NCBI RefSeq assembly: GCF_000429325.1
Contig: NZ_AUBQ01000003.1
Location: 558,001-622,000 of the forward strand
Direction of reading: 5' to 3'
DNA from: Fundidesulfovibrio putealis DSM 16056
GTDB lineage: Bacteria > Desulfobacterota > Desulfovibrionia > Desulfovibrionales > Desulfovibrionaceae
DNA length: 64,000 bases
The notes below the pieces were generated by a model. That model had not been told where the DNA came from. It saw nothing but the letters and a program-made list of their open reading frames with translations, and made no database searches. The position numbers and the translations under genes were made by a program. Shown here one piece after another: positions 43,577-51,974 of the stretch (the stretch's first letter is position 1; every line of letters starts with the position of its first letter).

Positions 43577-45640
43577 TCAGAAAGTGAACTTCAGCCTGGC
43601 GCTGGCGGACTGGCTGAAATAGCTGGTGGGGCTTGCCTGGAGGTCGTACCGCACCAGCAGCTCCAGGTCCTTGCGCAGCATCCCGGATACTCCCAGGCCT
43701 GCATGATACAGCCACGGGGAAACCGTGAGTCCGTTGGTGACGAACGCATCGCCCCCGCCAGCATACGATGCGGTGATCTTGGCCTGGTTGGGGATCATGT
43801 TGTACCCGGCTCCGGCATTGGCCGATACCTTCATGGCCGGGGTGATCTCCCGGTCCAACCGCAGGTCCAGTGACGCGAAAAGCTCCTGGTAGTTCTGGTC
43901 GTTGACCTTGAGGTTCAGGACCCCCGCGCCCGTCTCCTGGTATGACGGAGACTGAACGCCCAGATAGTCCAGGCGGACCGAGGGCGTGAACAGAGTCTTG
44001 TCGTCCAGGGAGCAGCCGCGCTTCAGGCCCGTGCCCGCATGCCAGGAGAAACTGTAGTAGTTCGACTTGGCGGTGGTCCCCATGAAGTTGATTGAGCGAG
44101 ACCCCGTGTTGGCGTTGAGCCCCAGGTCGCCCTGGAAATTCAGGCTGAAGCTGTCCGTGACGGCGTTTTCGCCGTAAGCTCCCAATTGATAGCTGGTGAT
44201 GTTCAGGTTGCTGGGGGCCGCGGAGTCCGTGCCGGTGATCAGGCTGTTGCCCACAGCGAACGCCGCCCCAAGGGTCGAGCGGCCCGACACGGCGTAATCC
44301 GCGCCACCGGCGATGCCGTAGGTGTTCGCGTTGTATCCCGCCACGTTGTCCACATTGCCTTGGGTGGACCACCTGCCGAAAGCCGTTCCCCAGACGCTCT
44401 TGTTCCCGACGATTTCTTCTCCGCCGCCAAGGCCTGCCAGCACGTTCTGGCGCCCCCGCACCATCTGGTGGAAATGGCGTTGGGTGGTGGCGGTGGCCTG
44501 GGACGCCGCGCCGCTTAGCACCGGCAGGGTCTGGCTGACGGCGCTGGAGAGGGCCGCTCCTTCAAGGCCGTTCAGGGCGCTGACGACAGGGGCCATCGGC
44601 CCAAGCAGTCCCGCCTCGGTCCCGGCCAGGGCGTAGAGGCTGGCGGCAGCGCTCAGCGCCGCCGGATTGCCGCTGGCCAGCAGCGCGTTGCGGTACGGGG
44701 CGACGAGGCTCAGCGTGGCGGCGTTGGAGAAATCGTTCCCGGAGAAGCCGTAGCCCGCCAGGGTCATGGAAGCGCCGAAGGGGTTCCCGGTAATCTGCCC
44801 CAGCAGGGAATTCAGCGTCCCGGTGTTGATGGTGTTGAACAGGACCGCCCCCTGCGGAGTGATGGAACCCAGGATCGTGAAGTATTGTCCGGGGCTTCCG
44901 GCTGGCCCGACGCCCTGGCCCAGGAAATACCCGTTGCCGTATCTGGTGATGATGATGTTGCCTGGCCTGTTGGAACCAAACAGCGACGCGCTGGAAATCC
45001 GCCACGGGGTGCCTGCGGTCCAGGCCCACTGGGGGGATGTGTTCACGGCGGTGGAGACCTGCGACGGGGGGGGCGGGGTAAAGGTCGCGGGGTTGTAGGG
45101 CGTCATGTAGGCCCAGTGGGTCAGCAGCAGGCCCGTTCCCGTGATCATCTGCATTTCCATCAGGGGCACGCCGTTTATGAAGCGCATGTTCCCCACGCCA
45201 AGCGTCGTCCCCCCGCCGGAGGGATCCGTGAAGACGATCCTGACGGTGCCGTCGTCCGCCACGGCGCCAGACATCAGCGTCCTGCTGGCAATCACCGCAG
45301 AAGGGGCCTTGGTGACGTGTTGCGGATCGATGAACAGGGCCGCCGTGCTCGTGCCGGAGAGCGTGCCGTTGACGACCGGTCCCAGGGACCAGAGCGTCTG
45401 GTCGCCAGCCGTGACCGGGGGAGGGGTGGTGAAGCTGTTGGAATTGACGGCAACCTGCGCCACCAGACCGGGAACAGGGACGTACCAGCTTGTGTTCGAC
45501 AGCAGGGAGTCCCACTTCGTGCTTTGCGCCCTGGAGACGCCTGCCGATACGAAAAAGGCGGCAAGGGCCGACACACAGAGTACGAACGCCAGGCGCACAG
45601 GAGATTTCGTGCCGTGCAACGTCATGTGAATGGATTTCAT
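43577..45640 (-). CDS. Autotransporter-type outer-membrane protein
   Basis: 687 residues from the ATG at 45640. Signal peptide about 1-33 (ends V-S-R-A-Q). Residues about 35-400 are a Ser/Thr/Gly/Asn-rich passenger. The last ~270 residues form an autotransporter beta-barrel with W-G-T-A-F-G-R-W and G-A-A-F-A-V-G, ending in the outer-membrane signature A-R-L-K-F-T-F. The passenger's function is not recognised. No strong ribosome binding site is visible before the chosen ATG; a second ATG at 45625 is possible. Confidence 0.82.
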   Translation of the reverse strand: MKSIHMTLHGTKSPVRLAFVLCVSALAAFFVSAGVSRAQSTKWDSLLSNTSWYVPVPGLVAQVAVNSNSFTTPPPVTAGDQTLWSLGPVVNGTLSGTSTAALFIDPQHVTKAPSAVIASRTLMSGAVADDGTVRIVFTDPSGGGTTLGVGNMRFINGVPLMEMQMITGTGLLLTHWAYMTPYNPATFTPPPPSQVSTAVNTSPQWAWTAGTPWRISSASLFGSNRPGNIIITRYGNGYFLGQGVGPAGSPGQYFTILGSITPQGAVLFNTINTGTLNSLLGQITGNPFGASMTLAGYGFSGNDFSNAATLSLVAPYRNALLASGNPAALSAAASLYALAGTEAGLLGPMAPVVSALNGLEGAALSSAVSQTLPVLSGAASQATATTQRHFHQMVRGRQNVLAGLGGGEEIVGNKSVWGTAFGRWSTQGNVDNVAGYNANTYGIAGGADYAVSGRSTLGAAFAVGNSLITGTDSAAPSNLNITSYQLGAYGENAVTDSFSLNFQGDLGLNANTGSRSINFMGTTAKSNYYSFSWHAGTGLKRGCSLDDKTLFTPSVRLDYLGVQSPSYQETGAGVLNLKVNDQNYQELFASLDLRLDREITPAMKVSANAGAGYNMIPNQAKITASYAGGGDAFVTNGLTVSPWLYHAGLGVSGMLRKDLELLVRYDLQASPTSYFSQSASARLKFTF

Positions 45641-45824
45641 GTCTGGGGTGGTCCAATGCCGGATCGGCGTCCTGGCGTGGCGGTTCTGAGAAAAACGGCG
45701 CAGATTCCCCTGCCAGCGGGTGAACCCCTGCCTTTGCAAAGGCTCCCGTACGAGTTCATCCTGTCTGGGGCGCGATTTGTCAACGCAAAGCTCGGCTGCC
45801 GTCGCAGGCAGCCCAGGCCCGGCG

Positions 45825-46589
45825 CTACATGTCCAGCAGGAAGGAGCGGGCCATGGCCAGCAGGTCGTCGTAGGGCTTGCGGTTCTTGACGGCCATGGCC
45901 AGCTCCAGGCCCATGCGCATCTTGTGGCTGGCCTCGACGAGCAGCTCGCTGGCCTGGGCGTCCAGGCGGCGGCGGATGAACGGCTCTTCCAGACCGTCGA
46001 TGCACAGGCGCAGGGCGTCGCCCAGGTACGGGAAGGAGACTCCGGGCAGGAAGGCCTGCAAGCCCGTCTTTCCCTGGCGTCGCGCCCAGAGCACGAAGAA
46101 GAGGAGCTTCAGGATAAGCTCCTCGGGGCGCGTCAGGTGGGAGATGTCCGGGAACACCGCCGGGTCCAGGTCACCGGCGCGCATGGTCTCGATGAGGCCC
46201 TGGGCCTGCTCCATGGTCCTGGCTTCGTCCAGCACGGGCATGCCGAAGGCCCCGGACAGAGTGATGAGCGTCTTGGCAGGATTCTCCCCGATGGCCATGG
46301 CGCAGGCGGTCTGGCGTATCAGGCGGAACTTGCGCCGGAAATCGCGCGAAAGGGTGAGGGCCTTGTTGCGGGCCATGCGCCGTACGGTGTCCTCTTCAAG
46401 CGTGGAAGAAGCCGCCTGGAGCAAGAGCTTGGTGTAGGGTTCGGTGGCGAACTGAAGCTCGTCGGCCAGGGCCTCCGGGCCGCGCTTCTTGTCCATGAGC
46501 CGCTTCACGGACAGCCAGTAGGCGGCGTACCCGGCGGGGGGAATGGTGACGAGATCCAAGGACGTCTGGACGGGGCTTGTTTCGGACAT
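45825..46589 (-). CDS. Soluble helical protein with weak MotA-like region
   Basis: 254 residues, helical, with no membrane segment. The stretch L-W-A-R-R-Q-G-K-T-G-L-Q-A-F...Y-L-G-D-A-L-R-L-C-I-D-G-L and the following R-R-R-L-D-A-Q resemble the cytoplasmic part of MotA (A-R-R-E-G-L...L-V-D-G). The MotA membrane helices are absent. Divergent from hgcA, with only 44 bases between the start codons. The MotA relation is tentative; no other family is recognised. Confidence 0.7.
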   Translation of the reverse strand: MSETSPVQTSLDLVTIPPAGYAAYWLSVKRLMDKKRGPEALADELQFATEPYTKLLLQAASSTLEEDTVRRMARNKALTLSRDFRRKFRLIRQTACAMAIGENPAKTLITLSGAFGMPVLDEARTMEQAQGLIETMRAGDLDPAVFPDISHLTRPEELILKLLFFVLWARRQGKTGLQAFLPGVSFPYLGDALRLCIDGLEEPFIRRRLDAQASELLVEASHKMRMGLELAMAVKNRKPYDDLLAMARSFLLDM

Positions 46590-46633
46590 GCCCTATCTTG
46601 CAAAATGCCGGGAACACAGGCAAGCCCCATTGC

Positions 46634-47926
46634 ATGAAACGCCGCATCCCCACCGCCAAACAGGCTTGCTGACCGCCCAGGAAACCGGCGGTCCAGCCGG
46701 TCTCGAACTGCCGTCCTTCGGATGGCCCGGAGCCCTTGAACGCCCAGCCCTCCTGCTGCGCGCCGCCGCTGGAGCCTCTTGCCGCGCTGACGCCCCCGGC
46801 TTCCCCGATTTCCACGGACTCCTGTTGTGCTCCGCCCTCCGTTCCGGCGTCTTCGTGCTGCTCCGGTTCCGCGCCCGCCGCCCTGGAGCTGCCCGGCTTC
46901 AGGCGCTGGCACTTCGTGGAAGGCTTCATCGACACCCCTGCCGGACGCGTGCCCCAGGTGAAGACTACTCTTGAGCGCCCGGATCATGTCGGCGCGGCCC
47001 TGGTGCGCCTGGGCATCGGGCGCGGGCGCTACCGCGTCGCGCCGGGGCTCTACGCCGTGGGCAGCCCCACGCCCGAGAGCCCGGTGCTGGTGACGGCCAA
47101 CTACAAGCTCACCTTCGACGCGCTGCGCAAGGAGCTCGCGGGGCTGCATCTCTGGATACTCGTGCTGGACACCAAGGGCGTGAACGTCTGGTGCGCCGCC
47201 GGAAAAAAGACCTTCGGCACGCAGGAGCTGGCCGGGCGCATCCGCTCGACCAATCTGGACAAGGTGGTCAGCCACCGCAAGGTGATCGTGCCGCAGCTTG
47301 GCGCGCCGGGCGTGGCCGGGCACGAGGTCAAAACCCTGTGCGGCTTCCGTGTGGTTTTCGGGCCGGTGCGCGCCTCGGACGTCACCGCTTACCTGAACGC
47401 CGGGATGAAGGCCGATCCCGCCATGCGCCGCGTAAGCTTCACGGCGCGCGAGCGCGTGGTGGTGGGGCTGGTTGAATTCGCCAACGACTTGAAGCTCATG
47501 GCGCAACTGGCCTGCGCGCTGTTCCTGCTGGCCGGGCTGGGGCTGGACGTGTTCTCGCTCACGCGCGCCTGGACCGGGCTGTGGTCCGGCATGGCGGCCT
47601 ACTTCCTGGGCTTCTTCGCGGGCAATATCCTCACGCCCCTGGCGCTGCCCTGGCTGCCGGGCCGTTCCTTCGCCCGCAAGGGAGCCGAGACGGGCATTGT
47701 CGCCGGGCTTGGCGCGTTCGCCTTCGGGCTGCCCGCACTGGCCTCAACCGGCCTGTGGATCGGCGCGGTGGTGAGCGCGTCTTGGTACGGCATGAACTTT
47801 ACCGGGTCGTCCACCTACACCTCGCCGTCGGGCGTTGAGAAAGAGATGCGCCGGGCCATTCCGTTCCAGGTGGCCGGACTTATTCTCTCCGTGGTGCTCT
47901 GGCGTTTGGGCATTGGAGGCATGTGA
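46634..47926 (+). CDS. hgcA: HgcA, corrinoid protein for mercury methylation, with probable Sec13
   Basis: HgcA transfers a methyl group from a methyl-corrinoid to Hg(II). The diagnostic cap-helix motif N-V-W-C-A-A-G-K is at residues 184-191; C187 is the expected cobalt ligand. About five membrane helices follow in the C-terminal third. With hgcB it makes a complete pair. The first Met within the conserved domain frame is too far in to be the start. Upstream only TTG (46736) or, through one in-frame TGA, ATG (46634) are available. I prefer ATG because the TGA sits in a Cys-TGA-Pro-Pro context, followed by Cys pairs at 41-42, 64-65 and 75-76, and by a SECIS-like hairpin. The Shine-Dalgarno before 46634 is weak. 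Product is 430 residues with Sec13. If TGA is a stop, the protein starts at 46736. Confidence 0.88.
46670..46701 (+). promoter_or_regulatory. In-frame UGA plus SECIS-like hairpin in hgcA
   Basis: The UGA at 46670-46672 is followed by 11 bases, then ACCGGC (46684-46689), loop GGTCCA, then GCCGGT (46696-46701), a perfect 6-bp stem. The distance from UGA to the loop is 17 bases and the loop begins GG, both within the published bacterial SECIS rules. The GGUC loop recalls the GGUCU of E. coli fdhF. The 3' neighbouring codons encode Pro-Pro, so the hairpin must fit coding constraints. Confidence 0.65.
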
Positions 47927-48228
47927 TGAAAGAGATGCGCTATATCGACGGCGTTGCCACGCTTGAGCTGGACCGCGACGCCTGCACAGGCTGCGGGACC
48001 TGCCGCGAGGTCTGCCCGCACGGCGTGTTCGGGCACGGCACGGGCATCGCCGCCATCGAGGATCTGGACGCCTGCATGGAGTGCGGGGCCTGCGCGCTGA
48101 ACTGCCGCGAGGGGGCCATCACCGTCAGCCAGGGAGTGGGGTGCGCCCGCGCCATCATCCACGGCTGGCTCACGGGTGGGCCGCCGTCCTGCGACTGCGG
48201 CGGCGATGGCGGGTCGACGTGTTGTTAG
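47926..48228 (+). CDS. hgcB: HgcB, ferredoxin for mercury methylation
   Basis: 100 residues from the ATG at 47926, overlapping the hgcA stop by one base (TGATG); a GTG one codon earlier is possible. Two [4Fe-4S] motifs are present: C-T-G-C-G-T-C-R-E-V-C-P and C-M-E-C-G-A-C-A-L-N-C. The protein ends in the vicinal Cys pair T-C-C, the HgcB feature implicated in Hg(II) handling, with an extra C-D-C before it. It re-reduces the HgcA corrinoid to Co(I). Confidence 0.93.
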   Translation: MKEMRYIDGVATLELDRDACTGCGTCREVCPHGVFGHGTGIAAIEDLDACMECGACALNCREGAITVSQGVGCARAIIHGWLTGGPPSCDCGGDGGSTCC

Positions 48229-48257
48229 TGCGGGGGTGGGAGGATGAAGAATAATAT

Positions 48258-48295
48258 GCCTCCGGCGGGCAAAGGGCTCCGCCCTCTGCACACCC
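48258..48295. repeat. Dispersed repeat B, copy 1
   Basis: GCCTCCGGCGGGCAAAGGG continues as CTCCGCCCTCTG-ACACCC. It is the reverse complement, with few differences, of 54338-54375. Each copy is itself partly self-complementary. Confidence 0.65.
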
Positions 48296-48342
48296 TCTCC
48301 GCTTCGCGTCTTGTGCGGGGGCTTTTGCTCGGGGCGGTTGCT

Positions 48343-48441
48343 GAGTGCTGTCCCGTTCGTGCCCTGGCGGGCGGGCTCGAACCGATTTGAAGACGATTCG
48401 TCGCCCGCCCGCCAGAACCCGACCGTGACAGCACCCAGCAC
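48343..48441. repeat. Large palindromic dispersed repeat, copy 2
   Basis: Reverse-complement copy of 1-105 with a handful of base changes. Arms and inner core (ACCGATTTGAAGACGATT) are conserved, including the asymmetric centre. Downstream of hgcAB in non-coding DNA. Confidence 0.8.
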
Positions 48442-48653
48442 CCGCCGTCACCAAACGACGTTCTATCGCGCTGGAATGCGAAGCCCACTAGAAGTTTTTG
48501 AAGGAGAGTCCAGAGAGGACAATCCTTCAGGACAGAAGGATTGGACGCTGCGAAGCAGCGCCCGAAGGGCGAGGGCCAGGATGACCCTCGTCCAACTTTT
48601 TTCCAAAAAGTTTCCTCTCTGGCCGCCGGAGGCATCTTCGCCTTTCTCTTCTC
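48442..48653. other. Non-coding DNA with further hairpins
   Basis: Contains an inverted repeat CAATCCTTC/GAAGGATTG (48520-48543), a U-rich hairpin AACTTTT/AAAAGTT (about 48595-48613) that could end the leftward flavin reductase transcript, and a partial repeat B (GGCCGCCGGAGGC near 48620). No gene is supported. Confidence 0.55.
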
Positions 48654-49229
48654 TTACTTCTTCACGTACGCGTTGCCGATCGAAAATCCCGCTCCCAGCG
48701 ACGGTCCCAGCCCGTAGTACTGGCGCGTGCCGGGCGCGTAGATCACTGTCCCCATCTTTTCGATGTCGATCTTTCCTTCCGCATCCAGGATGCCCGGAGC
48801 GGCCTTCACGTCTTTGATCTCGCCGACGAACTGGGTGTGCAGCCCCAGTTCGATCACGTGAATCAGCTCGCATTCGATCACCAGCGGAAATTCCTTGATG
48901 GAGGGCGCGTTGACCAGTTCGCATTTCTCGGCGGTCAGGCCTGCGGCGGCGAACTTATCCACGTCGCGCCCGGAGGCGATGCCGAAGTAGTCGGCCAGGG
49001 CGGCCTGGTTCTGTGCGGGGATGTTCACGCTGAAGGCCTTGGTGGCCTTGACGCAGCCGTGGGTGTAGGTGGCCGAGCGCAGCGAGATGGCGATGCTGGG
49101 CGGCTTGGAGGAGCAGATGCCGCCCCAGGCGATGGTCGCGCCGGTGGCTTTCCCGGTGGGGTCGTATGCGCCCACGATCCAGGTGGGCGTGGGGGAGGCC
49201 AGGGTCTTTGCGCCGAGCGATGTCTTCAT
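48654..49229 (-). CDS. Flavin reductase-like FMN-binding protein
   Basis: 191 residues from the ATG at 49229, preceded by AAAGGAT. It has the flavin-reductase split-barrel pattern: an early W-I-V-G-A-Y-D, then N-I-P-A-Q-N-Q-A-A-L-A-D-Y-F and F-V-G-E-I-K-D-V. It may shuttle electrons to an FMN partner. It follows the nitroreductase gene by 20 bases on the same strand and is probably cotranscribed. Confidence 0.85.
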   Translation of the reverse strand: MKTSLGAKTLASPTPTWIVGAYDPTGKATGATIAWGGICSSKPPSIAISLRSATYTHGCVKATKAFSVNIPAQNQAALADYFGIASGRDVDKFAAAGLTAEKCELVNAPSIKEFPLVIECELIHVIELGLHTQFVGEIKDVKAAPGILDAEGKIDIEKMGTVIYAPGTRQYYGLGPSLGAGFSIGNAYVKK

Positions 49230-49249
49230 GGATTGATCCTTTGGGTGCT

Positions 49250-49759
49250 CTACCAGCGGTTGCGGTGGATGCGTTCGGGTTTGAACCGGTCGGCCCGGCC
49301 GGAAGGCTGGTCCGGGTGGCCGATGGGGATGAAGCTGTGGGGGATGACCGATTCGGGGATGCCCAGGAGCTTGCGGAAATTCTCCACGCGGTCCTGGATG
49401 GGGTAGACGCTCACCCACACCGCGCCAAGGTTCTGGGCGTGCAGCGCCAGGAGGATGTTCTGCACGGCTGCGGAGCAGTCGATGGGCCAGAAATCCGGAT
49501 ACTTTTCCAGGGCGGGTTCGGCGCAGACCAGGATGCCCGCCTGGGCCTGGCGGCACATGGCCGAGTAGGGGTGGAAGCCGGGGATGGCGTCGAGCGTTTC
49601 GCGGTCGGTTACGAGCACGAAATGCCAGGGCTGGGAGTTGCCTGCGCTGGGTGCGGACATTGCAGCCTGGAGCGCCGCGTCGACAAGCGCGGCGTCCACG
49701 GGCTGGTCCGTGTATTTTCTGATGGAACGGCGGGTCATGAGGCAGTCGAGTGCGTCCAC
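49250..49759 (-). CDS. Nitroreductase family protein
   Basis: 169 residues from a GTG at 49759, chosen because CAGGAG lies at good spacing. It begins with the family motif D-C-L-M-T-R-R-S-I-R-K-Y, followed by A-P-S-A-G-N-S-Q-P-W-H-F for FMN binding. It reduces nitro compounds, quinones or similar acceptors using NAD(P)H. The substrate is unknown. Confidence 0.88.
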   Translation of the reverse strand: MDALDCLMTRRSIRKYTDQPVDAALVDAALQAAMSAPSAGNSQPWHFVLVTDRETLDAIPGFHPYSAMCRQAQAGILVCAEPALEKYPDFWPIDCSAAVQNILLALHAQNLGAVWVSVYPIQDRVENFRKLLGIPESVIPHSFIPIGHPDQPSGRADRFKPERIHRNRW

Positions 49760-49857
49760 GGGAAACTCCTGAATGACGTCGGATAGGACCTGATACGCCG
49801 TGCCGGGCGTCGCGTCCAGAAACGGTCGGAAATGTAAGCTCCTATCACGCGGCTGCG

Positions 49858-50724
49858 TCAGATCATGCCCTCGAGCACCTGCATCACGGCGCTGAAGTCC
49901 AGCTCCCCCATACCCTTGGACATGCCCTGGTTGTAGAGTTGCAGGTTCTGGAAGGCGCTTGGGGCCGGGCAGCGCAGGGTGCAGGCCGTGTCCGTGACGA
50001 ATTTGAGGTCCTTGGCCATGTGCTTGAGCGGGAACTGGGCCAGGAAGGTCCGCTGCCGGATGAGCGGCTCCTTGACGCGGAACAGGTCGCACCCCATGGG
50101 GCCGCCCAGCACCACGTCCAGCATGGTCTTGTCCGAGAGGCCCCCGGCCTTGCCGAAGGTGAGCATCTCGGAGAGGCCGGACATCATGTTGGCCAGCAGC
50201 AGATTGACGGCCATCTTCATCATGGTGCCCTGCGGGGCTGGGCCGCAGTGCACGGTCTTCTTGCCCATGGCCGAAAAGACCGGCTCCAGTGAGGCGACGA
50301 CCGACTCGGAGCCGCCAGCCAGGATGACCAGCGCGCCCTGCTGGGCCGGGACCTTGGAGCCGGAGACCGGCGCGTCCACGAAGTCGGCTCCGGTGGCCTC
50401 GACTTTTTGCGCCAGTTGCAGGGAGTACTGCGGCGAGACGGTGCTCATGTTGACCACTGTCTTGCCTTGTCCTAGATGGGGAGCCATGCCGTCCTCTCCC
50501 CAGAGGATGGCGTCGACGGCCTCGGGGCCGGTCACCATGACGATCAGCACGTCGCGCTCCCTGGCCAGATCAGCAGGCGTCAGGGCCACTGCTGCGCCGG
50601 GCACGTCGCCGGGCTGCGGGCGGGTGCGGTTGTAGACGGCCACGTCGAAGCCTGCCTTGACGATGTTCTGGGCCATGGGCTTGCCCATGATGCCCATTCC
50701 GGCGAATCCGATCCTGGGTTTCAT
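49858..50724 (-). CDS. 3-hydroxyisobutyrate dehydrogenase-family oxidoreductase
   Basis: 288 residues from the ATG at 50724. The NAD(P)-binding motif G-F-A-G-M-G-I-M-G is at residues 6-14. The substrate motif D-A-P-V-S-G-S is near 120 and the catalytic Lys is in K-M-A-V-N-L-L (about 169). It fits the beta-hydroxyacid dehydrogenases, such as glyoxylate/succinic-semialdehyde reductase. GGGGGGAAATCGC precedes the ATG. It is divergent from dinB. Confidence 0.88.
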   Translation of the reverse strand: MKPRIGFAGMGIMGKPMAQNIVKAGFDVAVYNRTRPQPGDVPGAAVALTPADLARERDVLIVMVTGPEAVDAILWGEDGMAPHLGQGKTVVNMSTVSPQYSLQLAQKVEATGADFVDAPVSGSKVPAQQGALVILAGGSESVVASLEPVFSAMGKKTVHCGPAPQGTMMKMAVNLLLANMMSGLSEMLTFGKAGGLSDKTMLDVVLGGPMGCDLFRVKEPLIRQRTFLAQFPLKHMAKDLKFVTDTACTLRCPAPSAFQNLQLYNQGMSKGMGELDFSAVMQVLEGMI

Positions 50725-50808
50725 GCGATTTCCCCCCGGGCTGGAAGTGGAGACTGGATACACCACATAAGCCGTAGGCATACCAATACGGCCTGGATGT
50801 CAAGGTTC

Positions 50809-51972
50809 ATGGACCACGCAATCCGCATTCTGCACCTGGACATGGACGCCTTCTTCGCGTCGGTGGAGCAACTGGACGACCCGTCGCTGCGCGGAAGGCC
50901 CGTGATCGTGGGCAAGGGCGACCGGGGCGTGGTGTCGGCGGCCTCCTACGAGGCGCGCGTGTACGGCGTGCGCTCGGCCATGCCGGTGGTGCAGGCCCGC
51001 AAGCTGTGCCCGCAGGGGGTGTTCGTGGGCGGGCGCATGAGCCGCTACGCCGAGGTGTCGCGCCAGGTGATGGCCGTGCTGGGGGACTTCTCGCCCCTGG
51101 TGGAGCAGGCCTCGGTGGACGAGGCCTACATGGACATCACCGGCACCCGGAACCTGTTCGGTCCGCCAAGCGAGCTTGCCCGCTCGCTCCAGGCCAGAGT
51201 CAAAGAGGTCACGGGGTTGTCCTGCTCGGTGGGGGTGGCCCCGGTGAAGTTCCTGGCCAAGATAGCCTCTGATTTCCGCAAACCCGGCGGCGTGACCATC
51301 GTGGAGCCGGAGGACGTTGAAGCGTTCCTCAAGGACCTGCCTGTGGGCAAGATTCCCGGCGTTGGCGGCAAGACCCTGCCCAAGCTTGCGGGCCTGGGGG
51401 TGAAGACCTGCGGCGACGTGCTGCGCTACTCGGGCGAGTTCTGGGAGCGCCACCTGGGCGAGTGGGGGAGGGTGCTGCACGCGCGCGCCATGGGGCGCGG
51501 CTCCACGGAGATCGTCACCCACGGCGAGGCCAAATCCTCAAGCGCGGAGAACACCTTCGAGAAGGACTTGTCCGACGTGGAGGAGCTGCGCCGCTGGTTG
51601 CTGCGCCAGTCTGAGCGGGTAGGGCACGACCTGCGCAGGCACGGCTGGCAGGGCCGCACCGTGACGCTCAAGCTGAAGTTCTCGGATTTCAAGCAGATAA
51701 CCCGGAGCCTGACGCTCAAGGAGCCCACGGACTCCGACGGGATCATTTTCCAGACGGCCTGCGCCCTGCTGGACGAGGTGACCTTAAGCCAGAAGGTGCG
51801 GCTTATCGGTGTGGGGGTGTCCAATTTCGCCAAAGGCATGCGCCAGGAGAGCCTGCTGCCGGACCCGGAGAAAGAGCGCCTGAGCAAGCTGGACAAAGCC
51901 CTGGACGCCATCCGGGGCAAGCACGGCAAAGCGGCCCTGAAACGCGGGCGGCTGTTCGACGGCGGGTCCTGA
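50809..51972 (+). CDS. dinB: DNA polymerase IV
   Basis: 387 residues from the ATG at 50809; an ATG at 50797 is also in frame and cannot be excluded. Y-family motifs are clear: L-D-M-D-A-F-F-A-S-V-E near the start and S-V-D-E-A-Y-M-D-I near 100, carrying the catalytic acidic residues. It performs error-prone translesion synthesis. I see no LexA box in the short upstream region. Convergent with slt, with 2 bases between stops. Confidence 0.93.
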   Translation: MDHAIRILHLDMDAFFASVEQLDDPSLRGRPVIVGKGDRGVVSAASYEARVYGVRSAMPVVQARKLCPQGVFVGGRMSRYAEVSRQVMAVLGDFSPLVEQASVDEAYMDITGTRNLFGPPSELARSLQARVKEVTGLSCSVGVAPVKFLAKIASDFRKPGGVTIVEPEDVEAFLKDLPVGKIPGVGGKTLPKLAGLGVKTCGDVLRYSGEFWERHLGEWGRVLHARAMGRGSTEIVTHGEAKSSSAENTFEKDLSDVEELRRWLLRQSERVGHDLRRHGWQGRTVTLKLKFSDFKQITRSLTLKEPTDSDGIIFQTACALLDEVTLSQKVRLIGVGVSNFAKGMRQESLLPDPEKERLSKLDKALDAIRGKHGKAALKRGRLFDGGS

Positions 51973-51974
51973 AA

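Noticed and set aside
46670-46672. Reading the UGA simply as the stop of a 12-codon upstream ORF
   Set aside because: Possible, but it would not explain the Cys-UGA-Pro-Pro context, the later Cys pairs or the SECIS-like stem; kept as the alternative.
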